A stretch of DNA of 64,000 nt from Pseudoxanthomonas sp. PXM01 (GTDB lineage Bacteria > Pseudomonadota > Gammaproteobacteria > Xanthomonadales > Xanthomonadaceae), in contig NZ_JACVAJ010000004.1 of assembly GCF_014851815.1 (NCBI RefSeq), positions 51,475 through 115,474 on the forward strand, in the 5' to 3' direction. The notes below the pieces were generated by a model, which was not told the DNA's origin, did no database searches, and was given only the letters and a program-made list of their open reading frames with translations. Within the stretch, counting starts at the first letter, position 1. Every line of letters starts with the position of its first letter. Both the position numbers and the translations under genes were made by a program. This document shows positions 11,001 through 18,932 of this stretch, in pieces.

Positions 11001-11840
11001 ACCATCCAGGTGCGCGGCGAGGTCGGCATCCCGTCCGCCACGATCGACGTGGAGAAACTCGACAGCGGCGTCTCCGCGTCGGAAGACGTGGTGATCCTCG
11101 ATCCCGTCGACCCCGAGCGTGCGCCGAGTTCGCGGCTGGACTTGGACCTCGCGCTCAAGGTCGGCGACAAGGTGGAGCTGAAGGGCTACGGCCTGGAGGG
11201 CACGCTGGCCGGCACCCTGCATGTGCGCTCGCAACCGGGCCGCGAAATGCTGGCGACCGGCCGCCTCGATGTCGACGGCCGCTACGAGGCTTATGGCCAG
11301 AAGCTGCGCATCACCCGTGGCGAACTGGCGTGGAGCAACAACGCCGTCTCCGATCCGCGCATCAACATCCGCGCCGAGCGCGAAGTGGTCAGTGCGGGCG
11401 TCACCGCCGGCATCGATGTCACCGGCCGCGCCAGCCAGCCGCGCGCACGCGTGTGGTCGAATCCGGCGATGGCCGAATCCGAAGCGCTTGCCTACCTGGT
11501 CCTGGGCCGCTCGCTCAACACCGCCAGCAGCGACGAGAGCCAGCGCATCAACGCGGCCTCGTCCGCGCTCGGCGCCGGCGCTGGCCTGCTGGCCTCCCAG
11601 CTCGGCGCGAAGATCGGCCTGGACGATGCCGGCGTGCTGGAGTCGCGCACGCTGGGCGGCTCGGTGTTCGGCGTGGGCAAGTACCTCTCGCCGAAGCTCT
11701 ACGTCAGCTACGGCGTCTCGATGGTCGGTTCGGGCTCGGCGGTCACGCTGAAGTACCTGCTGCGCAAGGGCTTCGACGTGGAAATCGAGTCGAGCACCAC
11801 CGAGACACGCGGCTCGATCAACTGGCGCAAGGAGAAGTAG
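8007..11840 (+). CDS. tamB: TamB, inner-membrane-anchored envelope-spanning protein
   Basis: A 1277-residue AsmA/TamB-family protein. The cytoplasmic N-terminus is short and basic, followed by one membrane anchor (about residues 37-56, GILTVLLCIGLYWLL). A long repetitive beta-rich periplasmic region forms a hydrophobic groove in this family. The C-terminal TamB (DUF490) domain ends near VSYGVSMVGSGSAVTLKYLLRKGFDVEIESS. TamB contacts TamA and carries phospholipid towards the outer membrane. The start is GTG at 8007, overlapping the tamA TGA; no ATG fits near it. Intact. Confidence 0.92.
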   Translation: MRKHKLPDNLTPEERDARIAELRARRKARMRTLAIRSAIGTGILTVLLCIGLYWLLQTVAGRDVLLAQIKARLPADASLNYREAEGPIAGPLTLRGVDFRWDKIRFTADEVYLEPDLRPLLGKRLRLDVLKLRGAMLDVPESDEPFELPHWPDLLPQIEMPLAIQADRLEIDRFLVRQSGQPVIDITHASGGIDIGNGYVIAEKLAIASDRGAFGVHGSYAPRDGYATDLTATGVFPAPLGRTPARIGLVARGNRARMNVGVSGAAPAPLRATLTLRGETRPTWNFAAKSEALDLSLLGVMDDSTPVSFDLVAKGAGGAADLQGTVQQGDIAVVIEPSHARIDGEVLTVEPLAIRAFDGYASLRGRADFTVPENPEFRFAVNARGLRWGTEADSMIGAEGDFGVAGKLEAWAALGKATLTRGDDSAVLEFDGSGNAERAQVKTLRATMPTGTLDATGTVGWSPVLDWDVTATLAGFDPGYFAAGWNGNVSGELASKGQQREDGLFKGTLDVPRLTGRLRDRPLDARGTFALDGNNGSGDLALSLGGSRVTANGKVGDTLDVDAALSPLNLADLLPEASGTLAGTVNLTGARTAPNIDADLGGENLRWNDWSAGTLSLRGRLPWRSGDGDLALQGSAVDVGTVLDNVTLNARGAVEDLRFDGDARNAMGAVALSGTVEKRGANWQGSLDALRIAPSKGNPWTLRQPARFAQNGANWTLSESCLGSDIGGALCASANWPRQGLEVRGEALSLALVQPWLPPADGRPLTLRGEFTLDATLRPAGNAWQGEVHLASLDGGLKMGTTARGEIIRYDNFTLDVDFTPQRIQGRLGTGFKGDGYVDATFNTGWDAFAPLKGDLYFHNSRLFWMELFSPDLVRPQGKLAGHIGVAGTRGHPLLSGEATLTEFTGELPALGVSLTDGGAELVALSDGSARIDGSMKTVSSTGGTGTGGVLNVAGTLGWNNDTTPLQFQVRGDNVLVSDTTDLRAVASPNIQVGFADNTIQVRGEVGIPSATIDVEKLDSGVSASEDVVILDPVDPERAPSSRLDLDLALKVGDKVELKGYGLEGTLAGTLHVRSQPGREMLATGRLDVDGRYEAYGQKLRITRGELAWSNNAVSDPRINIRAEREVVSAGVTAGIDVTGRASQPRARVWSNPAMAESEALAYLVLGRSLNTASSDESQRINAASSALGAGAGLLASQLGAKIGLDDAGVLESRTLGGSVFGVGKYLSPKLYVSYGVSMVGSGSAVTLKYLLRKGFDVEIESSTTETRGSINWRKEK

Positions 11841-11842
11841 GC

Positions 11843-12898
11843 GTGCTGCCGTCGCTGACGGCGCACCGCCTGCGCGCGCAAGGCATCAACGCGCCACTCG
11901 GTTCGTCGCCCGCCGACGCCGTACGGCACATGGCCGCGATGCAGTCCCAGGACTACCACGCCGCGCTGTGGGCGGTCGGCCTGCGCACGGCTGACGCGAC
12001 GCAGGCCGATGTCGAGGGCGCCATCGCCCGCGGCGAGATCGTGCGCACCTGGCCGATGCGCGGCACGCTGCACCTGCTGGCGCGCGAGGACGTGCGCTGG
12101 ATGGTCGCGCTGCTCGCGCCGCGCGTGCAGGCCGCGAACGCCGGACGCATCGCCCGTGAGCTGGGCCTCGACGCGACGACGCTGGCGCGTGGCCAGCGCG
12201 TGGTGGAACGTGCCTTGTCCACCGGAACGCCGATGGCACGCGCCGACCTCTACGCCTGCATGGATGCCGCCGGCATCGTCAGCCGCGACCAGCGTGGTCT
12301 TCATCTGCTGAACTGGCTGGCGCACGAAAGCGTGATCTGTCACGGACCCCGCCTGGGCAAGCAGCCGACGTTCGTGCTGATGGATGCCTGGGTGCCGCCA
12401 GCTGCAGCACTCGCGCGCGACGAAGCGCTGCATCGCCTCGCGTTACGCTATCTGCAGGGCCATGGGCCTGCGACCGCCGCCGATCTCGCGTGGTGGTCGG
12501 GACTGACGCAGAAGGATGCACGGCAGGCGCTGACGCTCGCCTCATCCGCCGTCGAGCAGGAAACCTGCGAGGGCATCACATGGTGGTGGCGGTCCGATGC
12601 GCCCGCGCCGTCGCGATCCCGGGCCGTGCACGTGCTGCCCGCGTTCGACGAATACCTGATCGGCTACCGTGACCGCACCCCGGTACTGGATGCCGCGCAG
12701 ACGCGACGCGTGTTCAGCGTCAACGGACTCGTGGCCGCCACCGCCATCGTCGGCGGCCGCGTCGCGGCGACATGGAAGCGCGCCGTCGCCGACGGCGATG
12801 TGGTGTTCGATCCGCTACGCCCGCTGGAAGATGCCGAACACGCCTCCCTCCTTCGCGCTGCACAACGCTGGCGGCGCTTTCTCGGCGACGCGCCGTGA
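11843..12898 (+). CDS. Winged-helix DNA-binding protein, AlkZ/HTH_42 (YcaQ-like) family
   Basis: A 351-residue protein of the HTH_42 family, which includes the DNA glycosylases AlkZ (azinomycin repair) and E. coli YcaQ (interstrand crosslink repair). The N-terminal AMQSQDYHAALWAVGLR segment (Gln34 and Gln36) resembles the catalytic QxQ motif of AlkZ. Tandem winged-helix segments follow, including WPMRGTLHLLAREDVRWM and VLPAFDEYLIGYRDR. GTG at 11843 is two bases after the tamB stop, so it is probably translated from the tam mRNA. Glycosylase activity is inferred from the motif. Confidence 0.72.
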   Translation: MLPSLTAHRLRAQGINAPLGSSPADAVRHMAAMQSQDYHAALWAVGLRTADATQADVEGAIARGEIVRTWPMRGTLHLLAREDVRWMVALLAPRVQAANAGRIARELGLDATTLARGQRVVERALSTGTPMARADLYACMDAAGIVSRDQRGLHLLNWLAHESVICHGPRLGKQPTFVLMDAWVPPAAALARDEALHRLALRYLQGHGPATAADLAWWSGLTQKDARQALTLASSAVEQETCEGITWWWRSDAPAPSRSRAVHVLPAFDEYLIGYRDRTPVLDAAQTRRVFSVNGLVAATAIVGGRVAATWKRAVADGDVVFDPLRPLEDAEHASLLRAAQRWRRFLGDAP

Positions 12899-12977
12899 TG
12901 GACGACGCGACACAGATCGTCATTGCCGCATCGGGGAGCGCCCGATATCGTCCCCTCTTCTCCGCTGGATCCTGACC

Positions 12978-15119
12978 ATGCGCCGTCGACTCCCGATCTC
13001 AACCCTTGCCCTGGGCGTCGCCCTGTCCCTGCCCGCCCACGCCGACGAAGGCATGTGGATGCCGTCGCAACTGCCGCAGCTGGGCAAGACGCTGCGCGAG
13101 GCCGGCTTCAAGGGCGACCCGAAGACGCTCGCCGACGTCACCGCCGCGCCGCTGAGCGCCGTGGTGCGTGCCGGCGGCGGCACCGGTGCGTTCGTGTCGC
13201 AGGACGGCCTGATCCTGACCAACCACCACGTCGCCTATGGCGTGATCCAGTACAACAGCAAGCCCGGGCACAACCTGATCGACGACGGCTTCATCGCCGC
13301 CGACCGTGCGGGCGAACTGCCGGCCAATCCGGATTTCCGCGTGCTGGTCACCGTCGGCTACGACAAGGTCACGGATACGGTGCTGAAAGACACCGCCGGC
13401 AAGACCGGGCGCGCCTACTTCGATGCGGTGGAACGCGCCAGCAAGGCTATCGTCGCCGAGTGCGAGGCCGAGGGCGGCGTGCGCTGCAGTGTCGCCAACA
13501 TGTACTACGGCACCGACTTCTACCGCATCACCCAGTTGGAACTGCGCGACATCCGCCTGGCCTACGCGCCGACGCGCGCGATCGGCAACTACGGCGACGA
13601 GATCGACAATTTCATGTGGCCGCGCCATACCGGCGACTTCACCCTGTTGCGCGCCTACGTCGGCAAGGACGGCAAGCCCGCGCCCTACAGCCCCGACAAT
13701 GTGCCGTACGCCGCGCCGGCGCATCTCGCGCTCGCCAAGGATGGTCCCAAAGCCGGCGACTACGCGATGCTCGCCGGCTACCCCGGCATCACCTATCGCC
13801 ATCGCACGGCCGCCGAGTTCGAAGAACAGATCACCTGGACGCTGCCCACCCGCGTGGCGGTGTTCGACCAGCTGATCGATGTGGTGGAAGCCGCAGGCGC
13901 GAAGGATGCCGACGCGAAGACGCGCTATGCCGCGCAGCTGCAGTCGCTGAAAAACCAGCGCAAGCGCGCCGCCGGCGAACTGGAAGGCCTGCGCCGCAGC
14001 GATGCGGTGCGTGTCCGCGCCGACGACGAGCGCAGCATGCTCGCCACCGAAGCCGCGACGAAGGAACGCGGCGACATCGACGCGCTGGCCGCCTCGATCG
14101 CCGGCGGCTCGGCCGTACGCGAACGCGAGCCGCTGCTGAACCTGTTCGGCGCACAGTCGCAGCTGATGCGCACCGCGATCACGCTGGAGCGGCTGCGCGT
14201 GGAGTCCGCCAAGCCCGACGCCGAGCGCGAGAGCGGCTTCCAGACGCGCGACCACGCCATGATCGAAGGCATCCTGAAGCAGGTGCAGCGCCGCTACGCA
14301 CCCGAGGTCGAAAAGGCGCTGCTCACCGTCCTGCTGACCCGCTACCAGCAGTTGCCGGACGCACAGCGCCTGCCCGCCTTCGATGCCGCGTTCGGCCGCA
14401 CACCGGCCGCCCTGGAACGGGCGCTCGACACGCTGTACGCCGGCACGAAGCTCGGCGACGAGTCCGAACGGCTGTCGCGCTTTGCGGCGGCGCGCGAAGG
14501 CAAGCCGCTGGCCTCCGATCCACTGATCGCGCTGGCGGCGACCTTGGTTCCCGTGCAGCTGACGCTGGAGAACGAACGCAAGACACGCGAAGGCGAGCAG
14601 CTGCGCCTGCGACCGGCCTACATGCGCGCCCTGTTCGCCTGGCGTACGCAGCAGGGCCGCGCGCTGTACCCGGACGCCAACGGCACGCTGCGCGTGAGCT
14701 TCGGCAAGGTCGACGGCTTCTCCCCGCGCGACGGCATCCGATACACGCCCGTGACCACGGTGGCCGGCATCGTCGAGAAGAACACCGGCAAGGTGCCGTT
14801 CGATGCGCCGAAGCCGCTGCTCGACGCCATCGCGAAGGGCGACTTCGCCGGCACCGAGGATCCGGCGCTGAAGACGCAGACGGTCAACTTCCTGACCAAT
14901 CTCGACACGACCGGCGGCAACTCCGGCTCGCCCGTGCTCAATGCGCGCGGCGAACTGATCGGCCTGAACTTCGACAGCAACTGGGAATCCGTCAGCGCCA
15001 GCTGGATGTTCGACCCGCGCTACAAGCGCGCCGTCCACGTCGACATGCGCTACCTGCGCTGGCTGATGGGCAAGGTCTACCCGGCGCCGCATCTGCTGAA
15101 GGAAATGGGCGTCCGCTGA
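12978..15119 (+). CDS. S46-family dipeptidyl-peptidase, DPP11-like
   Basis: A 713-residue exported S46 exopeptidase that removes dipeptides from the N-terminus of peptides in the periplasm. There is a signal peptide (residues 1-22, AHA). The catalytic His84 is in TNHHVAYG and the nucleophile Ser649 is in TTGGNSGSPVLN. Eighteen residues after the nucleophile is Ser667 (FDSNWE). In this family the equivalent position is Gly in DPP7 (hydrophobic P1) and Arg or Ser in DPP11 (Asp/Glu P1), so acidic specificity is inferred. ATG at 12978 is chosen because the signal peptide starts there. Confidence 0.9.
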   Translation: MRRRLPISTLALGVALSLPAHADEGMWMPSQLPQLGKTLREAGFKGDPKTLADVTAAPLSAVVRAGGGTGAFVSQDGLILTNHHVAYGVIQYNSKPGHNLIDDGFIAADRAGELPANPDFRVLVTVGYDKVTDTVLKDTAGKTGRAYFDAVERASKAIVAECEAEGGVRCSVANMYYGTDFYRITQLELRDIRLAYAPTRAIGNYGDEIDNFMWPRHTGDFTLLRAYVGKDGKPAPYSPDNVPYAAPAHLALAKDGPKAGDYAMLAGYPGITYRHRTAAEFEEQITWTLPTRVAVFDQLIDVVEAAGAKDADAKTRYAAQLQSLKNQRKRAAGELEGLRRSDAVRVRADDERSMLATEAATKERGDIDALAASIAGGSAVREREPLLNLFGAQSQLMRTAITLERLRVESAKPDAERESGFQTRDHAMIEGILKQVQRRYAPEVEKALLTVLLTRYQQLPDAQRLPAFDAAFGRTPAALERALDTLYAGTKLGDESERLSRFAAAREGKPLASDPLIALAATLVPVQLTLENERKTREGEQLRLRPAYMRALFAWRTQQGRALYPDANGTLRVSFGKVDGFSPRDGIRYTPVTTVAGIVEKNTGKVPFDAPKPLLDAIAKGDFAGTEDPALKTQTVNFLTNLDTTGGNSGSPVLNARGELIGLNFDSNWESVSASWMFDPRYKRAVHVDMRYLRWLMGKVYPAPHLLKEMGVR

Positions 15120-15121
15120 GC

Positions 15122-15481
15122 ATGTTCGTCACCGTCGCCAGCTTCCTCGATCCGCTCGAAGCCCGCATCGTGCACGGACGCCTGACGGCCGAAGGCATTG
15201 ATGCCTACTTGGCCGACGAACAGCAGGCGATCAACGACTGGTACATGCGCCAAGCGCTCGGCGGCGTGAAGATCCGCGTCCTGCGCGAACAGGCGGAGGA
15301 AGCGCGTGCGTTGATCTCGCAACTGGCCGAAGGTGCATTGGCATTGGAAAACGAAAGCGCCGACCCGATGGCTAGGGATGCAGCGCCGATCGACTCGCTG
15401 TCACAGCGGCTCGCCTTCCTCGGCCTCTTCACGCTGGGCCTTCCCCTGCCATGGCGTCGGCGACGTCAGACAGGCGTCTGA
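15122..15481 (+). CDS. DUF2007-type small protein (putative signal transducing protein)
   Basis: A 119-residue protein. Its N-terminal 70 residues (FVTVASFLDPLEARIVHGRLTAEG-type start, then GGVKIRVLREQAEEARALI) match the ferredoxin-like DUF2007 fold, often labelled 'putative signal transducing protein'. The C-terminal 45 residues are low-complexity with a short hydrophobic patch (LAFLGLFTLGLPLPW). It begins two bases after the S46 peptidase stop, so it is likely in the same operon. No function is known. Confidence 0.7.
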   Translation: MFVTVASFLDPLEARIVHGRLTAEGIDAYLADEQQAINDWYMRQALGGVKIRVLREQAEEARALISQLAEGALALENESADPMARDAAPIDSLSQRLAFLGLFTLGLPLPWRRRRQTGV

Positions 15482-15499
15482 CCCTCCGTAGGCAACCAC

Positions 15500-15679
15500 G
15501 TGAATACCCTGCTCGCCCCCGACGACGACCCGCGACCGATCGCACCCGAGCCACCGCTGCCCAGCGACTGCTGCAACAGCGGCTGCCCGATCTGCGTGCA
15601 CGACCTGTACGCGGAGCAGCTGCAGCACTATCGCGAGCAGTTGGCGGCGTGGGAGGCGAGGCATCCCGGCGTTGAGTGA
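15500..15679 (+). CDS. Small Cys-rich oxidoreductase-like domain protein
   Basis: A 59-residue protein starting at GTG 15500. The core is DCCNSGCPICVHDLYAEQL, i.e. the CC-x3-C-x2-C cluster typical of the 'oxidoreductase-like' (PF09791) domain, preceded by a Pro-rich stretch. In eukaryotes this domain occurs in a mitochondrial protein; bacterial versions are short and uncharacterised. Metal or redox binding by the cysteines is inferred. It is downstream of the DUF2007 gene by 18 bases. The start is weakly supported, as no clear ribosome-binding site is seen. Confidence 0.65.
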   Translation: MNTLLAPDDDPRPIAPEPPLPSDCCNSGCPICVHDLYAEQLQHYREQLAAWEARHPGVE

Positions 15680-15687
15680 CGCTTGTT

Positions 15688-15790
15688 GTGGGAGCGACGT
15701 AAGTCGCGACCGTACGCGTTCCAGCATTCCGAGCAGAGGCGAGCTCCAGCTCGGCTAGGCGTCTACGGTCGCGACTTACGTCGCTCCTAC
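15688..15790. repeat. Inverted repeat, GGAGCGACGTAAGTCGCGAC type
   Basis: A 27-base arm at 15688-15714 is repeated in reverse complement at 15764-15790 with one mismatch, separated by 49 bases. Each arm also holds its own small palindrome (CGACGTAAGTCG). This is one of the widely dispersed intergenic repeats of Xanthomonadaceae. It lies between two convergent genes and may act as a bidirectional terminator. Confidence 0.75.
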
Positions 15791-15806
15791 AGGTGCTTCT
15801 CGCCGA

Positions 15807-17696
15807 TCACGCCACGCGCGTGCGCCGCGCACGCTCCAGATGCACCAGCAGCAGCGAGATGGCGGCGGGTGTCATGCCGGGAATGCGCTGCGCCTGGCCG
15901 ATGGTCTCGGGCTGCACGCGGTCGAGTTTCTGCTGCACTTCGGCCGATAGGCCGCGCACGGCAGCGAAGTCGAAACCAGCTGGGATCGGCGTGGATTCGT
16001 TGCGCTGCTGGCGTTCGATCTCGTCGCGCTGGCGATCGAGGTAGCCGGCGTACTTCACGCCGATCTCGACCTGCTCGGCGACCTGGGCATCGTCCACGCC
16101 GGGTCCGATCGACGGCACGGCGACCAGCTTCGCGTAGTCCAGCTCCGGACGCTTGATCAGGTCGAGCACGTTGGTCTCGCGGCTGACCTGCACGCCGAGC
16201 GTGTCGGCGACCTCACGGCCCAGCGCATTGGCGGGCGTGGCCCACAGCGCGCGCAGGCGGCCGGTCTCGCGTGCGATGGCGTCGCGCTTGGCGTCGAAGC
16301 GCTGCCAGCGCGGGTCGTCGACCAGGCCCAGCGAGCGGCCGGTCTCGGTGAGCCGCAGATCGGCATTGTCCTCGCGCAGCTGCAGCCGGTATTCGGCGCG
16401 GCTGGTGAACATGCGGTACGGCTCCTTGGTGCCGTGCGTGATCAGGTCGTCGACCAGCACGCCGAGATAGGCCTCGTCGCGACGCGGCGACCACGCGTCC
16501 TTCTGCTGCACGAACCGCGCCGCGTTGAGGCCGGCGAGCAGGCCCTGCGCCGCGGCTTCTTCGTAACCCGTCGTACCGTTGATCTGTCCGGCGAAGAACA
16601 GGCCGGCGACGGCCTTCGTTTCCAGCGATGCCTTCAGTCCGCGCGGATCGAAGAAGTCGTATTCGATCGCATAGCCGGGGCGCGTGATGTGCGCGTTTTC
16701 CATGCCGCGGATGCTGCGCACCAGCGCCAGCTGCACGTCGAACGGCAGTGAGGTGGAAATGCCGTTCGGATAGATCTCGGCGACGTCGAGGCCTTCCGGC
16801 TCGACGAAGATCTGGTGGCTGGCCTTCTCGGCGAAGCGCACCACCTTGTCCTCGATCGACGGGCAGTAGCGCGGGCCGATGCCTTCGATCTGGCCGGAGT
16901 ACATCGGCGAGCGGTGCAGTGCGCCGCGGATGATCTCGTGGGTCTGCTCGCTGGTGTGGGTGATCCAGCACGAGACCTGGCGCGGATGGTCGGCGACGCT
17001 GCCCATGAACGACATCACCGGCAGCGGATCGTCGCCGGGCTGCTCTTCCATCACCGAATAGTCGAGCGAGCGCCCGTCGATCCGCGGCGGCGTGCCGGTC
17101 TTCAGGCGATCGACGACGAAGGCGCCTTCGCGCAACCGCTGCGCGAGTGCGGTCGCGGGCGGATCGCCGGCGCGGCCGGCGGCGTACTGCGTCTCGCCGA
17201 CGTGGATCTTGCCGGCGAGGAAGGTGCCTGCGGTCAGCACGACGGCCGGCGCATGGAACGTCAGGCCGGTCTGGGTGACGGCGCCGCGGACGGTGTTGTT
17301 CTCGATGACCAGGTCATCGACGGCCGCCTGGAACAGGGTCAGGTTGGGCTGCGCCTCCACCGCGCGGCGGATGGCGCTGCGGTAGAGCGCGCGATCTGCC
17401 TGGCAGCGCGTCGCGCGCACAGCCGGGCCCTTCGACGCGTTGAGCGTGCGCCACTGGATGCCGGCACGGTCGGCCGCCCACGCCATCACGCCGCCCAGCG
17501 CGTCGATCTCCTTTACCAGATGACCCTTGCCAATCCCGCCGATGGCCGGGTTGCAGCTCATCGCGCCCACCGTTTCCACGTTGTGCGTCAGCAGCAGCGT
17601 GTGCGCACCGGCGCGCGCGGAAGCCAGCGCGGCCTCGGTGCCGGCATGGCCGCCGCCGATGATGATGACGTCGTAGTGGTGGAAGCTGGAGCGCAT
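15807..17696 (-). CDS. mnmG: tRNA uridine-5-carboxymethylaminomethyl(34) synthesis enzyme MnmG (GidA)
   Basis: A 629-residue FAD- and NADH-binding protein that, with MnmE, installs the cmnm5 group on wobble U34 of several tRNAs. The N-terminal dinucleotide-binding motif is [13 protein letters not shown] (residues 11-23). [22 protein letters not shown] is the conserved first-cysteine region, and [12 protein letters not shown] and [17 protein letters not shown] segments follow. The C-terminal helical MnmE/tRNA-binding domain ends [22 protein letters not shown] 17696 gives the usual length; the frame continues upstream without family similarity. Confidence 0.96.
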   Translation of the reverse strand: MRSSFHHYDVIIIGGGHAGTEAALASARAGAHTLLLTHNVETVGAMSCNPAIGGIGKGHLVKEIDALGGVMAWAADRAGIQWRTLNASKGPAVRATRCQADRALYRSAIRRAVEAQPNLTLFQAAVDDLVIENNTVRGAVTQTGLTFHAPAVVLTAGTFLAGKIHVGETQYAAGRAGDPPATALAQRLREGAFVVDRLKTGTPPRIDGRSLDYSVMEEQPGDDPLPVMSFMGSVADHPRQVSCWITHTSEQTHEIIRGALHRSPMYSGQIEGIGPRYCPSIEDKVVRFAEKASHQIFVEPEGLDVAEIYPNGISTSLPFDVQLALVRSIRGMENAHITRPGYAIEYDFFDPRGLKASLETKAVAGLFFAGQINGTTGYEEAAAQGLLAGLNAARFVQQKDAWSPRRDEAYLGVLVDDLITHGTKEPYRMFTSRAEYRLQLREDNADLRLTETGRSLGLVDDPRWQRFDAKRDAIARETGRLRALWATPANALGREVADTLGVQVSRETNVLDLIKRPELDYAKLVAVPSIGPGVDDAQVAEQVEIGVKYAGYLDRQRDEIERQQRNESTPIPAGFDFAAVRGLSAEVQQKLDRVQPETIGQAQRIPGMTPAAISLLLVHLERARRTRVA

Positions 17697-17772
17697 GGGG
17701 AAGGTTTGGTGGCGAAGGCCTGTGGAGGCGCGGGTACGGAAGACGGGATCCGGCATGGCAATCCGGCAAAGT

Positions 17773-17788
17773 TGGCACGCTTCCTGCT
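17773..17788 (+). promoter_or_regulatory. Candidate sigma-54 (RpoN) promoter
   Basis: TGGCACGCTTCCTGC matches the consensus TGGCACG-N4-TTGC at 10 of 11 positions. The invariant GG (17774-17775) and GC (17786-17787) are separated by exactly 10 bases. It points right, away from mnmG, into a gene-free stretch that ends in a strong terminator about 115 bases downstream. Activity is not shown. Confidence 0.55.
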
Positions 17789-17798
17789 CTATTCCCAT

Positions 17799-17914
17799 GC
17801 ACCCGTCGTGGCAAGCGACCAGGGGCGCCGGGTTGGTAATTGGAACAGGGGCCAGCCATGCGCACGCCGGGGATGCCGGGGGCCGGTAGTCGGGGGACTA
17901 CCGGCCCCTTTTTT
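17799..17914 (+). ncRNA. Candidate RpoN-dependent small RNA of about 116 nt
   Basis: A start about 12 bases after the -12 element and the end at a perfect intrinsic terminator define a transcript of about 116 nt with no convincing reading frame. The body has several G-rich runs (AGGGGCGCC, CAGGGGCC, CCGGGGATG) that could be single-stranded seed regions, and the terminator loop is GGGG. It matches no RNA I recognise. The call depends on the promoter call. Confidence 0.4.
17879..17914 (+). terminator. Intrinsic terminator, 13-bp stem and T6
   Basis: A perfect 13-bp stem (GGGGCCGGTAGTC with its complement) and a GGGG tetraloop are followed by six T at 17909-17914. The orientation fits rightward transcription from the candidate sigma-54 promoter. 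Confidence 0.85.
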
Positions 17915-17938
17915 ATGCGCGCAGGATACCAGAGCAAG

Positions 17939-17966
17939 AAAAAAGCCCGGCAAAGCCGGGCTTTTT
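17939..17966. terminator. Bidirectional intrinsic terminator
   Basis: GCCCGGC-AAA-GCCGGGC is flanked by an A-run on the left and a T-run on the right, so it works on both strands. It probably ends leftward transcription of the lipoprotein gene that stops at 18142 and backs up the preceding terminator. Confidence 0.8.
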
Positions 17967-18141
17967 CGTTAGGCGCCGACGCCCGATGGGGCCGGAACAG
18001 GGGGGATCCAGATTTCCCCACCGGACGTCGACATTGAACCTTCAATTGCCGCTTACGTCAGAAAGCGACGCAACCGGTCAACCGAGGTTCGCAACCGCGT
18101 CAGCGGTGGGGGAATGGCGACGGACGGTCAGGTGGCGCGGA

Positions 18142-18792
18142 TCACCGTTCGAGTTGGCGACTACCGCCATCGTCCCGTGGCATGGGACGGGACGGCGGTG
18201 CCGGGCGCTCCATCCGGGGCGGTGGGGCGGCGCGCTCCGCCCGCGGCGGCGGGGCCGCCCGCTCCATGTTGCGGGGCCGCTCGACCGCACGCGGCATCGA
18301 CGGCGAGGAGGTCACGCGTGGAGGACGGTAGCCGCCATCACCCACCCGGGGCTGGCTGGGCGACGGCGTCACCTGCGCCGGCCGGCCCGGAACCATGGGC
18401 TGCGCGCCACCTTCACGCCAACGACCGGTCGGATCACGCCACGGCGGCGGGCGATTGCCGCTCCCGCCTGTCGGCGGCGGCTTGGGGGGAGGATTGTTGT
18501 CGCCCGGCCGCGGGGGGCGGGGCGGGTAATACGGGTAGTGCGACCCGTAATAGCCGTAGTAGGGATAACCGTAGTAGCTGCCGTAGCGATAGGGCCCGCC
18601 GTAGCCGTAACCGTGGCCATAGCTGCCGTAGACGCTGCCGCCGTAGTAGCCGCCGTACGGATCGGAATACTGCGTGCTCGGCCGGCCGTGGTAGTAGCCG
18701 CCCGGCGCGGTGTCGCCGACATAGTCGTACGTCGCGCAACCTCCCAGGACGAGGCTGGCGAACACGATGGTCAAGAGAGATGAACGTTTCAT
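18142..18792 (-). CDS. Predicted lipoprotein rich in Gly/Tyr and Pro/Arg
   Basis: A 216-residue predicted lipoprotein. The signal peptide ends in the lipobox LVLGGC (Cys at about residue 18). It is followed by a Tyr/Gly-rich region (residues 30-90, repeats of GYYG/YGSYYGYPYYG type), a Pro-rich linker, and a C-terminal segment with repeated Met-Glu-Arg-Pro-Ala-Pro-Pro-like units. Low-complexity lipoproteins of this style are common in Xanthomonadaceae and have no known role; a surface or periplasmic location is inferred. The start at 18792 (MKRSS) follows a GGGGGTTCCGCC stretch. The family is not recognised. Confidence 0.7.
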   Translation of the reverse strand: MKRSSLLTIVFASLVLGGCATYDYVGDTAPGGYYHGRPSTQYSDPYGGYYGGSVYGSYGHGYGYGGPYRYGSYYGYPYYGYYGSHYPYYPPRPPRPGDNNPPPKPPPTGGSGNRPPPWRDPTGRWREGGAQPMVPGRPAQVTPSPSQPRVGDGGYRPPRVTSSPSMPRAVERPRNMERAAPPPRAERAAPPPRMERPAPPSRPMPRDDGGSRQLER

Positions 18793-18932
18793 GGCGGAAC
18801 CCCCGTTACTCTGCCGTTGCAGCATCGGCGCGGCGCATTGAATCCGTGCTTAACCCGGCCGGTATGGCGGGAGAGGCGGAGCGTCCGCTGGCGGAGGTTC
18901 AGCGGGGGGCGATGCGCTGCTAACCTTTCCGC

